Source: CAYLYM01 sp964387645
GTDB lineage: Bacteria > Calditrichota > Calditrichia > RBG-13-44-9
DNA length: 57,953 bases
Direction of reading: 5' to 3'
Assembly (NCBI GenBank): GCA_964387645.1
Contig: CAYLYM010000010.1
Location: 1 to 57,953, forward strand
Made by a program: the position numbers and the translations under genes. Position 1 is the stretch's first letter. Each line of letters begins with the position of its first letter. This document shows, one piece after another, positions 8,972 through 18,156 of the stretch. Under the pieces are notes generated by a model, which saw only the letters and a program-made list of their open reading frames with translations, was not told where the DNA came from and searched no databases.

Positions 8972-11809
8972 ATGAAAAATCTACTTCGAATTTACTCAAT
9001 ACTTTTATCTTTTTCTCTTTTAATAAACTTTTCGTATAGTCAGAGTTTTTATTTTGGCCGAAATAAAGTTCAATATACCAATTTTAATTGGCATATTCTC
9101 AAAACTGATCATTTTGACATCTATTACTACCCAGAGATGGAGGAACTGGCTGAACATGGTGCGTATTTTGCAGAAGAAAGTTATAAATATCTGGAGAACA
9201 AATTTAACTTCACCATAACTCATCGAATACCTCTCATTTTTTATAGCTCTCATTTGCACTTTCAACAGACCAATGTAACACCATCGTTTGTGCCCGAAGG
9301 TGTTGGGGGCTTTTTCGAGTTCTTTAAAGGCAGAGTGGTTATTCCTGGTGATGGGAGCATTAACCAATTCCGAAAGGTTATTTTTCACGAATTGGTTCAC
9401 GTTTTCATGCACAGTAAAATTTACTTTGTCAACAAAGAACATTCTCGTTTTGAGGGTACTTATCCGCCTTTGTGGTTTACAGAAGGTCTGGCTGAATACT
9501 GGTCCAGCGGTTGGGATGCACAAGCTGAAATGGTAATTAAAGATGCTGTTTTGAATAATTACATCATACCACTTTCCGAAATGTGGCGAATAAATGGCAC
9601 TTTTATGATGTACAAAGAAGGACAGGCTATTCTTCAATATATTGCTCAAAAATATGGAGAAGAAAAAATTCTCCAGATGATGGAACAAATTTGGAAATAT
9701 GGTAAATTCTCACAGGTTTTTAAAGAAGTAATTGGTAAAACCTACCAAGAATTTGATGAGGAATGGCTTTATTACCTGAAAAAGCGCTATTATCCGCTAT
9801 TGAAAGAGAATGATATGTCCAAAATGGTAACAAAAACGATTGTCCAAGAAGGTTATAACTTTAAACCATCGTATTATCGCGATCCTGCTGGCAATGAGAA
9901 GGTTGTATTTGTAGGTAACAGAACAGGCTATTCCAATATTTACATGACTGACTTAAAGCCGTTAGGATTGCAAGAAAAAGAAAAATTAAAAACACTAATC
10001 AAAGGAGAAAGAACTTCCGACTTTGAATCCTTCCATCTTTTTTCGAGCAAAATAGATGTAAGTAAAGAAGGGAACCTGGCTTTTTCGGCAAAAAGTGGCG
10101 AAACAGATGCCCTTTATATATTCAACATTCCAGAAAACCGAGTAATTCAGAAACTTCAATGGAATAATATTGTGGGCATTTCTTCTCCATCCTTTTCACC
10201 TGATGGTAAAACCATCGCATTTAGCGCCCTGGACATTAGCGGCAAAAAGGATCTCTTTATTCTTCATTGGAATTCAAATCAACTTATCCGACTAACCGAT
10301 GATTACTATGAAGATAAGGCGCCCACTTTCTCGCCCGATGGTAAGAAATTAGTTTTTTCCTCCGACCGGACACAATTTGGTGAAAATTGGTATTACAATT
10401 TATTTATTTATGATCTGGAAACTGACCTGATCTATTATTTAACTTCTGGAGAATATCAGGACAACACACCCGTCTGGTCACCAGACGGTAAATATATTGC
10501 ATTCACTTCCGACAGAGATTCCACGCTAAATTTGTGGATTGCAGATTTATCAGAAATTGAAGAATGGACACATGACAGTTATAAAAAGATTCGTCTTAAA
10601 CAGATTTCCAAATTCATCAATGCTTCATTTGATCCAGAATGGGTAGACGAGAATCGTTTACTTTTTGCTGTTTATGAAAACAACAGGTTTCAAATCCGCT
10701 TGATGGAAAATGTGGTTGATAAAATAAATAATACAACACATTATCTGGCAAATTTCCCTCTCATTGGTCACCGGCAATGGAATTTTAAACGACTAACAGG
10801 AAGTAAAATATACTCCAAATTAGCATACAAAAAGAAATACAATTTAGATTTTGCTCAGTCCCAAGTTAGCCAGGATCCATTTTGGGGTACTACGGGTGGA
10901 GCGGTTTTTGCTTTCACTGATATGTTAGGCAATGACCAATATTATCTCCTTGTTTACAACAACTCAGAAACACGAAGCGATTTTTTGAAAAGCTTCAACC
11001 TGGCGGTAACCAAAGTTTCTTTGGAAAAAAGATTTAACTATTCATACGGTTTATTTAGATTTTCTGGACGATATTTCAATTTTAAAGATGGTTTTTTCTA
11101 CGAAGATCGATGGGGTGGTTTTTTTAGTTTAAGTTATCCTTTCTCTCAATTCAAGCGCTTGGAATTTACCTCGAACCTAGCCTATTCCGATAAAGAAGTT
11201 TTTGGTGGGTATAGGCGTTTCGCAGTCCTTACTTCTAATTGGCTCTCGTATGTTTCCGACAATTCTATATGGTGGTATACGGGACCTATAGATGGTCATC
11301 GTTTTAACATCACCATTGGAAATACTTACGACCTGCGATGGTCTAATGTTAATTATTATACTTTTCTGATTGACTGGCGCCAGTATTTTCGACTGAAAGG
11401 AACGGTAACATACGCTTTTCGCATCCTTACTCTTTACAATGCCGGCAAAGAAACCCGGTGGTTTTATCTCGGCGGGAGCTGGGATTTAAGGGGCTATCGT
11501 AGATGGTCTATCCGCGGCGAAAAAATTGGACTGATTTCTCAAGAACTACGTTTCCCATTTATCGATTATCTAAATATCAAGTTTCCTATTGGCGTACTGG
11601 GATTTCGGGCTATCCGCGGCGCTCTCTTCCTTGACGCTGGAAATGCCTGGAATAAAAAATTCCAGGGTTTAATAGGAAGCATGGGCTTTGGTTTTAGAAT
11701 GAATATATTCGGATTCCTGGTATTGCGCTTGGACATAGGAAAAACAACTGATTTTAAACGCTTTAACTCCAATTGGTTTACACAATTTTTCTTTGGATGG
11801 GATTTTTAA
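8972..11809 (+). CDS. Metallopeptidase / PD40 propeller / Omp85-type barrel fusion
   Basis: Envelope protein of 945 residues with a signal peptide (about 1-23, ending SYSQ). Residues 30-290 form a peptidase-MA-type zinc metalloprotease with HELVH at 139-143 and WFTEGLAEYW supplying the third ligand glutamate. Residues about 300-620 carry TolB/WD40-like PD40 repeats (SFSPDGKTIAF, TFSPDGKKLVF, VWSPDGKYIAF). From about 640 there are alternating aromatic beta strands ending like an Omp85/BamA surface-antigen barrel: GGSWDLRGYRRW, ELRFPFID, RGALFLDAGNAW, then a terminal strand ending in WDF. The likely picture is an outer-membrane barrel presenting a protease and propeller, perhaps in the periplasm. 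It heads an operon: the next gene begins 2 bases after its stop. No ribosome site precedes ATG 8972, so coupling to the upstream 10-codon ORF is possible. Confidence 0.82.
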   Translation: MKNLLRIYSILLSFSLLINFSYSQSFYFGRNKVQYTNFNWHILKTDHFDIYYYPEMEELAEHGAYFAEESYKYLENKFNFTITHRIPLIFYSSHLHFQQTNVTPSFVPEGVGGFFEFFKGRVVIPGDGSINQFRKVIFHELVHVFMHSKIYFVNKEHSRFEGTYPPLWFTEGLAEYWSSGWDAQAEMVIKDAVLNNYIIPLSEMWRINGTFMMYKEGQAILQYIAQKYGEEKILQMMEQIWKYGKFSQVFKEVIGKTYQEFDEEWLYYLKKRYYPLLKENDMSKMVTKTIVQEGYNFKPSYYRDPAGNEKVVFVGNRTGYSNIYMTDLKPLGLQEKEKLKTLIKGERTSDFESFHLFSSKIDVSKEGNLAFSAKSGETDALYIFNIPENRVIQKLQWNNIVGISSPSFSPDGKTIAFSALDISGKKDLFILHWNSNQLIRLTDDYYEDKAPTFSPDGKKLVFSSDRTQFGENWYYNLFIYDLETDLIYYLTSGEYQDNTPVWSPDGKYIAFTSDRDSTLNLWIADLSEIEEWTHDSYKKIRLKQISKFINASFDPEWVDENRLLFAVYENNRFQIRLMENVVDKINNTTHYLANFPLIGHRQWNFKRLTGSKIYSKLAYKKKYNLDFAQSQVSQDPFWGTTGGAVFAFTDMLGNDQYYLLVYNNSETRSDFLKSFNLAVTKVSLEKRFNYSYGLFRFSGRYFNFKDGFFYEDRWGGFFSLSYPFSQFKRLEFTSNLAYSDKEVFGGYRRFAVLTSNWLSYVSDNSIWWYTGPIDGHRFNITIGNTYDLRWSNVNYYTFLIDWRQYFRLKGTVTYAFRILTLYNAGKETRWFYLGGSWDLRGYRRWSIRGEKIGLISQELRFPFIDYLNIKFPIGVLGFRAIRGALFLDAGNAWNKKFQGLIGSMGFGFRMNIFGFLVLRLDIGKTTDFKRFNSNWFTQFFFGWDF

Positions 11810-11811
11810 TA

Positions 11812-13005
11812 ATGCTAACAAAAACTTCCTTTAAAAAAATATATCTAAAAATTTTTTCATTAATATTCTTATGTCTATTTCACTTTCAGTGTGGTGGACT
11901 GGTAACACTAGATATACCACTGGAGGCATACCAAAATGCCAATGCGCTATGGTTACAACCTCAGAAAAATATTTTGCGACACAATTCAGTCAATTCTGAT
12001 GTATTCCCTCCATACCGGATTTTATGGAAAAAAAAATATAAATCTGTTATTACTGACAATCCTCTGGCTGTTGATAAATTCCTTATTTTTACAGTACAGA
12101 GCGGAATGCTAGCATTAATAGATATTGAACAGGGTAAATTGTTGGGTGATGGGCATTTAGTTCCAGGAATGTTACACTCAGCTTTACTCCACAAAAACAT
12201 TCTTTACTACTCTGCAAGTTTAGGCGAAGAAACCATTGGCGCTCTGGATATTACTACCCTCAAACATATTTGGAAAAAGAAATTACCGCATTTAAACACC
12301 ACACCCACTTTATGGAATGATATACTCTTTGCCGGCGCCAACAATGGAAAATTCTATGCACTGGATGTGGTATCCGGTAAAATTCTTTGGGAATTCGATA
12401 CTAAGGCGCCAATCTTCGGAAATCCATCCGTTTATCAAGACCACGTGTTTCTTACTAATGTTAAAGGAATACTTTTTTGCCTGGATGCCAAGAATGGAAC
12501 AAAAATCTGGAAAAAAAAATTAAGTGAAAATATTTATGCAGGGCCGTTGGTCGCCGAAGATAAAATTATCATTGGTAGTACATCTGGAATTCTTTATGCC
12601 ATAACAGTTGAGAATGGCACTATCGAATGGCAATTAAATACACGCGGATCCATTTACAGCAATGCTGCTTATCGCGAGGGAATTATCTATTGCGGTAACA
12701 ATGCACATAAAATGTTAGCATTGGATATATACAATGGCAAAATAATCTGGGAATTTCAAACGGAAGGAATTAACAATAGTACACCACTTGTAGGACCAGA
12801 ACTCCTTTATTTTGGCTCCTGGGATAAAAATTTTTATGTACTAAATAACAAAACTGGAGAGTTAATTCATAAGCAAGAATTCCCGCGACCCATCAAAAGT
12901 TCTCCAATTATCTATCGGAACCGGATTTTCATCCACGCTGCCAACGAGAGACTTTACTGCATGACCAACGAACAATTTGCGTTAAAAGAAGGACAAAAAA
13001 AATGA
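11812..13005 (+). CDS. BamB-like PQQ-repeat beta-propeller lipoprotein
   Basis: I start this at ATG 11812, two bases after the upstream stop, because this gives a standard export signal (Lys-rich, then FSLIFLCLFHFQC). An in-frame GTG at 11773 would overlap the upstream gene. The Cys after FHFQ is a plausible but non-canonical lipidation site. The body (397 residues) is a run of PQQ-like blades with repeated ALD/LDxxxGKxxWxF units, for example YALDVVSGKILWEF and LALDIYNGKIIWEF. BamB, a scaffold of the BAM complex, has this fold. With a barrel protein upstream, a role in outer-membrane assembly or in supporting the barrel partner is plausible. The fold may also be a generic scaffold. Confidence 0.8.
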   Translation: MLTKTSFKKIYLKIFSLIFLCLFHFQCGGLVTLDIPLEAYQNANALWLQPQKNILRHNSVNSDVFPPYRILWKKKYKSVITDNPLAVDKFLIFTVQSGMLALIDIEQGKLLGDGHLVPGMLHSALLHKNILYYSASLGEETIGALDITTLKHIWKKKLPHLNTTPTLWNDILFAGANNGKFYALDVVSGKILWEFDTKAPIFGNPSVYQDHVFLTNVKGILFCLDAKNGTKIWKKKLSENIYAGPLVAEDKIIIGSTSGILYAITVENGTIEWQLNTRGSIYSNAAYREGIIYCGNNAHKMLALDIYNGKIIWEFQTEGINNSTPLVGPELLYFGSWDKNFYVLNNKTGELIHKQEFPRPIKSSPIIYRNRIFIHAANERLYCMTNEQFALKEGQKK

Positions 13006-13769
13006 AAAAGATTTTCCTATATATTTTATTTTGTCTCTTCTCTTATGGCTGGAGTCAACAGGAAACAGCCCGGATTTCTATTTACTCTTCACCAGATCAT
13101 GTCCAAATACGCTTGGATTCTGTTATCATTGGAAAAACGCCACTTATTCATATAGAAATTCCACCCGGAGAACATCGTCTGGAAGCCCTTTCCCCCTTCG
13201 ATGGTTTGTGGAATATTGCAAACATTGTTAAAAAATTTTTAATTAAGGTGGGTGAAGATACTGTAATAAAAATTCGTTTCTCTCATCCAGTGAAAATCAA
13301 TAGTATCCCTTTTCACGCCAGATTACTTCATAAAAACCGTTTCATAGGTTTTACGCCACTAACTTTGCCCTTTGAAGAAAATCGGGGCAAGGAATTCCTC
13401 CTCGAGAAAAAAGGATATCGAAATTTCCAGTTTATTTTAAATAAATCTGAACCTTACTTAATAACCCTTGAACCTTTAGAAATAAATACAAAAAAAACAG
13501 ACGATGGTCCTTTTGTGTATACTTTATTCCACAAACAAATAAAAACAAAGTTCCTTCTTTTAACTGGAACAGTAGTGAGTCATTGGATGGCTTTTTATTT
13601 TAAAAATTTAGCAGATAAAAATTTCAAAAAATATCAAAAAACAGCTGATCCGACCTTGATTAGTAAATACTGGGACAACACACAAAGGTATGATCGATAC
13701 TCAGATATTTCACTGGCAATTTCTTATGCGTTCTTAACTGGACTTATTTACACGGTTCTGTGGGATTGA
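13002..13769 (+). CDS. PEGA-domain envelope protein
   Basis: 255 residues. A signal peptide (MKKIFLYILFCLFSYGWSQ) is followed by two PEGA-like beta units: ISIYSSPDHVQIRLDSVIIGK with TPLIHIEIPPGEHRLE, then ARLLHKNRFIGFTPLTLPF. These are small surface or periplasmic beta domains. Hydrophobic segments near 183-205 and 233-253 probably anchor the C-terminus in a membrane. The ATG overlaps the upstream stop by 4 bases (ATGA), so it is translationally coupled to the BamB-like gene and closes the three-gene operon. Function is unknown beyond envelope context. Confidence 0.72.
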   Translation: MKKIFLYILFCLFSYGWSQQETARISIYSSPDHVQIRLDSVIIGKTPLIHIEIPPGEHRLEALSPFDGLWNIANIVKKFLIKVGEDTVIKIRFSHPVKINSIPFHARLLHKNRFIGFTPLTLPFEENRGKEFLLEKKGYRNFQFILNKSEPYLITLEPLEINTKKTDDGPFVYTLFHKQIKTKFLLLTGTVVSHWMAFYFKNLADKNFKKYQKTADPTLISKYWDNTQRYDRYSDISLAISYAFLTGLIYTVLWD

Positions 13770-13777
13770 CAAATTTG

Positions 13778-13837
13778 AAATTTGCCTTGACAATTAAAGG
13801 CAAATTTATTAAAATTTGGTTGACCTGCAAAGGTCAA
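13778..13837 (+). repeat. Two consecutive perfect hairpins 3' of the PEGA gene
   Basis: Hairpin A pairs AAATTTGCCTT (13778-13788) with AAGGCAAATTT (13797-13807) around an 8-base loop. Hairpin B pairs TTGACCT (13820-13826) with AGGTCAA (13831-13837) around GCAA. Neither is followed by a T tract. They stand directly before the GC-rich terminator at 13859, giving three stem-loops in about 100 bases. They could be mRNA 3'-end protection or part of a small RNA. Confidence 0.5.
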
Positions 13838-13858
13838 AAACCTCCCTCCCAACTCCGC

Positions 13859-13886
13859 AAGGGGCACGCGGGTGCCCCTTGTTTTT
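13859..13886 (+). terminator. Rho-independent terminator of the peptidase/barrel operon
   Basis: AAGGGGCAC (13859-13867) pairs with GTGCCCCTT (13872-13880) around GCGG, followed by GTTTTT. A nine-pair, GC-rich stem in very AT-rich surroundings. Confidence 0.88.
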
Positions 13887-14332
13887 ATATAAATACATTT
13901 GATTAAAACTATTAAAGATTTACTTTATTAATTTGGATTCGGTATATTAATATTTCCAGATTATAACTTTGTTTTTACACCTGGCCTTAATATTACCTTC
14001 AAGATTAATTACTTTAATATTATTTAGCCTTTCTTTATTAGCGCAAACTTGTAAGGATTTCAACTCGTTGCCTCTTTTAGAAAATCCAAATATCCAACAC
14101 AACGGATATTTTATCATTTTCTTTGATTAATATGTATAAAAAAGAAATTATTATGTATAAAAATATTATTCTTAAGCTAAAAATTATATGGCGGGTTTAG
14201 ATCAGGAAATTTTTAACAAACACTGAACAAGTATTCTCTCTGTCAGCGGAGAGGCTTATTTTCCGACAAATCGTCGCCTGGCCAGTCTTATTTTTATTTT
14301 AACATATGCTACAATCAAACCAGAATTATAAA
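13887..14332. other. Intergenic region between convergent genes
   Basis: 446 bases, AT-rich, without a credible ORF. A small stem (CTCTC 14236-14240 with GAGAG 14249-14253) lies near the 3' end of the GWxTD gene but lacks a T tract in either direction. Confidence 0.4.
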
Positions 14333-16837
14333 TCATTGAATAGTAATTGGCACACTCTTGGTCACACGTGTTTGAGCATTGAGATCTACTACTTCGATTG
14401 CTAATTTATATCGACCAGCATAACTGGGATCTAATTGAAAATTCAGATACATTTTTTCATCCCGGGTTTTTCCTGTGTAATCATAAGATGTACCAATTGT
14501 CCCTTTATCATGTCCTAACAGGTTCTTAAAAAAACCAGTGACTTTCTTTCCCGCACTAAGAGCACCAAATGGTTCTAAGGTACAACTCACCCGGAAATGG
14601 GTTTGCATTTGATCATCTCCAGCTAAATTGTAAATCTCAAAATATACACCAACTGTTGAACCACGTTCAAACGCAGAAAACATATGAGGATTATAAACAA
14701 TATTTATTTTTGAGAATTTAGATTCCTTAGTTTTCGGCTTGATGGGATCAGAAACAATAATATCACTTAACATGAGATGATCAACATGGTAATCTACTGC
14801 TTGATATTTTCCTTTGTAAACTCCTCTTTTATTAGAAGTATTATCCTTTATTTGTATTTCCATGTTATAAACACCCGGCGGAATGGTAAACCTTTCCACA
14901 TCTACAATAGACATTCCTTTCCATTCCAGCGGGCTGATATTGAGTTTAATATTATCTGTTCGATTTATTGAGCCATATTCATTCCATTTCTTATCATAAA
15001 AACCAATAAATTTAGTCAAATCCAGAATTCCTCCAGTTGAAGCCTTTTTTAACTCTGTTTGATATCCTTCTACCATGTAATAGACTTCCACAAGGGTTTT
15101 GCCATCCGGTGCCTTAAAGCTAACAAATTGATAAGGGAAGTTTAAAGGTGCTTCAATGTATTCATAATTCGTTGTTTCGGTGGTTAAACCAATTTTTGCG
15201 TATCTTTTATTTTCAGCCTTGACAATATTCGATACACGAGTAGTTTCTGAGCTTCGAGCTCGTGGCGAGATAAGCGGACTATAGGATGCTTGTTCAAGTT
15301 GCTGTAATTCCGGATCTAATTCATGCCTGTCGGCTATCACAAAAGGAATGGCTTCAATAATCCAACCCAGTGTCCCGCCATGCTTTTCAAAATGAAAAAT
15401 CATTTCGGGCCGATTACCCTTCTTATAATACTTCCAGGAGACATTCATTGGAATCTGATTTCTTAAAGATTCTCCCGTTAAACGCTCACCTTTGGTCGGT
15501 TGAGGCACTCGAGAGGTCTCCTTTATCATTGGAGGAATATCGGTACCCGGTAGATCAAGATCACCGCGTTCTTCCCAGTGAGGTTGACCATCAGGGTCTT
15601 CAAAAATAGAAAATCCATGCAAAGAGGTTACTTTCAGATCCGGTTCACCATGACGGATGTAGATTAAACCCAGATCATCTATAATACGATTCTTGGGCAG
15701 AGCTTTAGGCCAGTAGCTTTGAGCCCAGAATTCATCGCCCATTACATTATATTGATAAAAAGGATGCTGTGTGGCATACACAAAGCGCATTGCGGCTGAT
15801 TTAGGCTCATATCGCCGATAATGTTTTAACGCATATAAAAGTCGCTTGTAATGCTCTACAAGTCTTTCATTCTTTTTGGTCGCCAGGTTTGGATCGCGTG
15901 AACGCCAGAATCTATAATAGAAATTCCACACCTGATCAATAGGTGTAGCCTGAAGTTCATCATATTCATCATCATTCATAATGTAACATACATCATCAAA
16001 AATTGCCTTAGCATCTTTCTCATCTTTTATAGTATTTACCGCAGACCAATAATAATCCAGCGCCTCGTTTATTTCATCATATTCGAAATAAACCTTTGCC
16101 TGAAGTAAATAAATTCTTGATCGCGAAAAATCTGGATATTTATTTTTAATCGCCTCTAACGTGGCCAAACACATGGAATAATCTCGTAATCTAAAATAAG
16201 TGTTCGCAATAGCCAGATCATATTCAGGGTTCTCAGGAAAATGTTTTTTCAAATCTTTGAGTACTTCCAAAACCTTGCCTGGATTTGAATGCAGTAAAGT
16301 AGTTTCGAAAAAAGCTGAATAATATTCTTCATTTTCAGGTTCCAACTTTACTAACTCAGCGAAAGCTTCCATTGCAGGTCCAATTTGATGCAATTCTTCT
16401 TCAGTTTTGCCTAACTGATACCAAGCTTCTGCAAGAGAAGAATCTTTCGTGACAGCTTTTAGAAAATATTCTCTGGCATTTCTTAATTCATCTTTTCGGT
16501 TGAGAAGAACCATTCCCACACCATAATAAGCCGCACCAAAATCAGGATCAATCTCTATGGCTTTCTCAAATTGTTTCTTTGCTTCCCGACTACCTGGTTC
16601 TTTCTGGTTGTACACCATACCCAGACCATAATAAGCTTGAACAATTTTTTCATCCCTGTCTAATATATCTCTAAATTGTTTTTCGGCCTCATCAAGTCTA
16701 TCATTTTGCAAGTAATCCATTCCCTGATCATACAATGGCTTCCACCAGGGAGTAGCTGAATCGCTAGCTAAAAGTATTTTAAAAATTAAGCTAAACAGGA
16801 ATACCAAAATCCGAAAAGTAGTTCTGTTTGCGGGCAT
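14333..16837 (-). CDS. TPR- and GWxTD-domain secreted protein
   Basis: Annotated from ATG 16837: the upstream in-frame ATG (16855) belongs to an ATGGAGGAT sequence that is itself the Shine-Dalgarno, and starting after it gives a clean signal peptide (TFRILVFLFSLIFKILLA). A GTG immediately before is also possible. Counting from the longer frame, residues 40-275 are TPR repeats (for example AYYGLGMVYNQ, AEAWYQLGKTEEE). Residues 310-430 form a GWxTD-type domain with FWRSRDP (316-322) and YIRHGEPD (399-406). The C-terminal 300 residues are beta-rich, with conserved-looking PPGVYNMEIQIKD. GWxTD proteins are common in Calditrichota, KSB1 and relatives, and their role is unknown. The protein is probably periplasmic or surface-attached. 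It is the last gene of a minus-strand run with the RmlD-like gene. Confidence 0.8.
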   Translation of the reverse strand: MPANRTTFRILVFLFSLIFKILLASDSATPWWKPLYDQGMDYLQNDRLDEAEKQFRDILDRDEKIVQAYYGLGMVYNQKEPGSREAKKQFEKAIEIDPDFGAAYYGVGMVLLNRKDELRNAREYFLKAVTKDSSLAEAWYQLGKTEEELHQIGPAMEAFAELVKLEPENEEYYSAFFETTLLHSNPGKVLEVLKDLKKHFPENPEYDLAIANTYFRLRDYSMCLATLEAIKNKYPDFSRSRIYLLQAKVYFEYDEINEALDYYWSAVNTIKDEKDAKAIFDDVCYIMNDDEYDELQATPIDQVWNFYYRFWRSRDPNLATKKNERLVEHYKRLLYALKHYRRYEPKSAAMRFVYATQHPFYQYNVMGDEFWAQSYWPKALPKNRIIDDLGLIYIRHGEPDLKVTSLHGFSIFEDPDGQPHWEERGDLDLPGTDIPPMIKETSRVPQPTKGERLTGESLRNQIPMNVSWKYYKKGNRPEMIFHFEKHGGTLGWIIEAIPFVIADRHELDPELQQLEQASYSPLISPRARSSETTRVSNIVKAENKRYAKIGLTTETTNYEYIEAPLNFPYQFVSFKAPDGKTLVEVYYMVEGYQTELKKASTGGILDLTKFIGFYDKKWNEYGSINRTDNIKLNISPLEWKGMSIVDVERFTIPPGVYNMEIQIKDNTSNKRGVYKGKYQAVDYHVDHLMLSDIIVSDPIKPKTKESKFSKINIVYNPHMFSAFERGSTVGVYFEIYNLAGDDQMQTHFRVSCTLEPFGALSAGKKVTGFFKNLLGHDKGTIGTSYDYTGKTRDEKMYLNFQLDPSYAGRYKLAIEVVDLNAQTRVTKSVPITIQ

Positions 16838-16961
16838 CACGAATATATCCTCCATTACCTATTTTCAAATTACCAATATATCTTAAGTTTAAACTTTTTT
16901 CAAACATGAAAATTTCCATGATGAATCAAAAAATTAAACCTATTTTGTTTGAATAACATTT

Positions 16962-17852
16962 TTAAGTTTGGAAATACTTATCGAGCACTTTTTTTATACC
17001 CTTTGAGAATGGAGTTCTTTTGCCAATACCCCTTTTCTCCAGTTCCGAAGAATCGAGGTGACAATTTTGTGGACGTGGTGCTTCGCATGAAGGATTAATA
17101 TCGGCAATAAGATGATCGGAACGAACTCCTACAATATTGGCCATCAGTTTGACCATTTCGTACTTGGTAAATGATTCATCGCCCGACCAGTGAAAAGTGC
17201 CAGAAAACTCTGGATGGTTTAACTTGTACTCAATGATCTGGCGAATCACGGTAGCAACATCGTCCACCAATGTGGGATAACGAATGGCTTTATGGTCTAT
17301 ATGCACTGGTCTTTTCATTTTCAGGAATTTAGCCAGTATGGTCACTGCAGATTCTTCTATAAACTCCACATCTCCATAAAGTAACGGAAGCCGGAGGACA
17401 CATGCGTCTTGCATTGTCCTCCACACGGCCTTTTCTCCGGCTAATTTGCTCTTACCGTAATAATTTATCGGATTAGGTGGTGAATCAGGACGATATGGTG
17501 GTTGAGTACCATCAAAAACATAATCGGTGGAAATAAAAATCATCCATGCACCCAATTCATTAGCAATTTTAGCCAGATTCTCAGTGGCACAGACATTCAA
17601 GGCATCAGTAGCTTGCGGATTCTTCTCGCTAACATCTGGACGCCTTTCGGCTGCTGCATGTATTATAAAACGTGGGTTTAGGTTCCTCAAAAACTCACCT
17701 ACTTTTGCGCAATCGGTTAAATCAAGACGAACAAGAGGAGAACGTGATCTGCTATATGCAATGCCAGTTACTTTGAAAAAAGAATTATTAAAAAACTCTT
17801 TCCACAAAGCCCTTCCAAGCAAACCAGATGCACCAGTAATCAATAATCTCAT
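16962..17852 (-). CDS. RmlD-like NAD(P)-dependent sugar-nucleotide reductase
   Basis: Extended SDR enzyme (296 residues from ATG 17852; a GTG four codons upstream is less likely). It has the nucleotide-binding loop TGASGLLG near the N-terminus, a DLTD segment, the serine region FISTDYVFDG and the catalytic YYGKSK motif. This pattern matches dTDP-4-dehydrorhamnose reductase (RmlD/RfbD), which makes dTDP-L-rhamnose, and the related methionine adenosyltransferase beta-type proteins. No other rmlABC gene is nearby, so the exact substrate is not settled by context. Confidence 0.78.
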   Translation of the reverse strand: MRLLITGASGLLGRALWKEFFNNSFFKVTGIAYSRSRSPLVRLDLTDCAKVGEFLRNLNPRFIIHAAAERRPDVSEKNPQATDALNVCATENLAKIANELGAWMIFISTDYVFDGTQPPYRPDSPPNPINYYGKSKLAGEKAVWRTMQDACVLRLPLLYGDVEFIEESAVTILAKFLKMKRPVHIDHKAIRYPTLVDDVATVIRQIIEYKLNHPEFSGTFHWSGDESFTKYEMVKLMANIVGVRSDHLIADINPSCEAPRPQNCHLDSSELEKRGIGKRTPFSKGIKKVLDKYFQT

Positions 17853-18156
17853 ACAAAAAACCACAATTATTTTATTAACATCAAATTATTTGAAATATTT
17901 ACATAAAAGTTCCCTAATTTAAAAATTGATCTTTAAAAATCTTACTTTCTATCCACAATACCGAAAATATAATCAGATCTACATATTCAACCAAACTCTG
18001 AAGAATAAATTAAAGGAAAACGTTAAAAATTCTTTTCGAATCTGTTAAATAATACAATTTTTTATTATTCTAAGCGAAATTAAAGATTACCCAAAATATT
18101 ATTCACCCCATTCTAAAAGAGAATTAAAAGTTCACTATTTCTTAAAATAAAAATAT
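17853..18156. other. AT-rich intergenic region
   Basis: About 300 bases between two minus-strand genes, AT-rich. No ORF, terminator or repeat recognised. Presumed promoter region of the RmlD-like gene. Confidence 0.4.

Noticed and set aside
9020..9688. 222-codon minus-strand frame
   Set aside because: Opposite-strand shadow of the metallopeptidase gene, whose HExxH motif and signal peptide fix the true strand.
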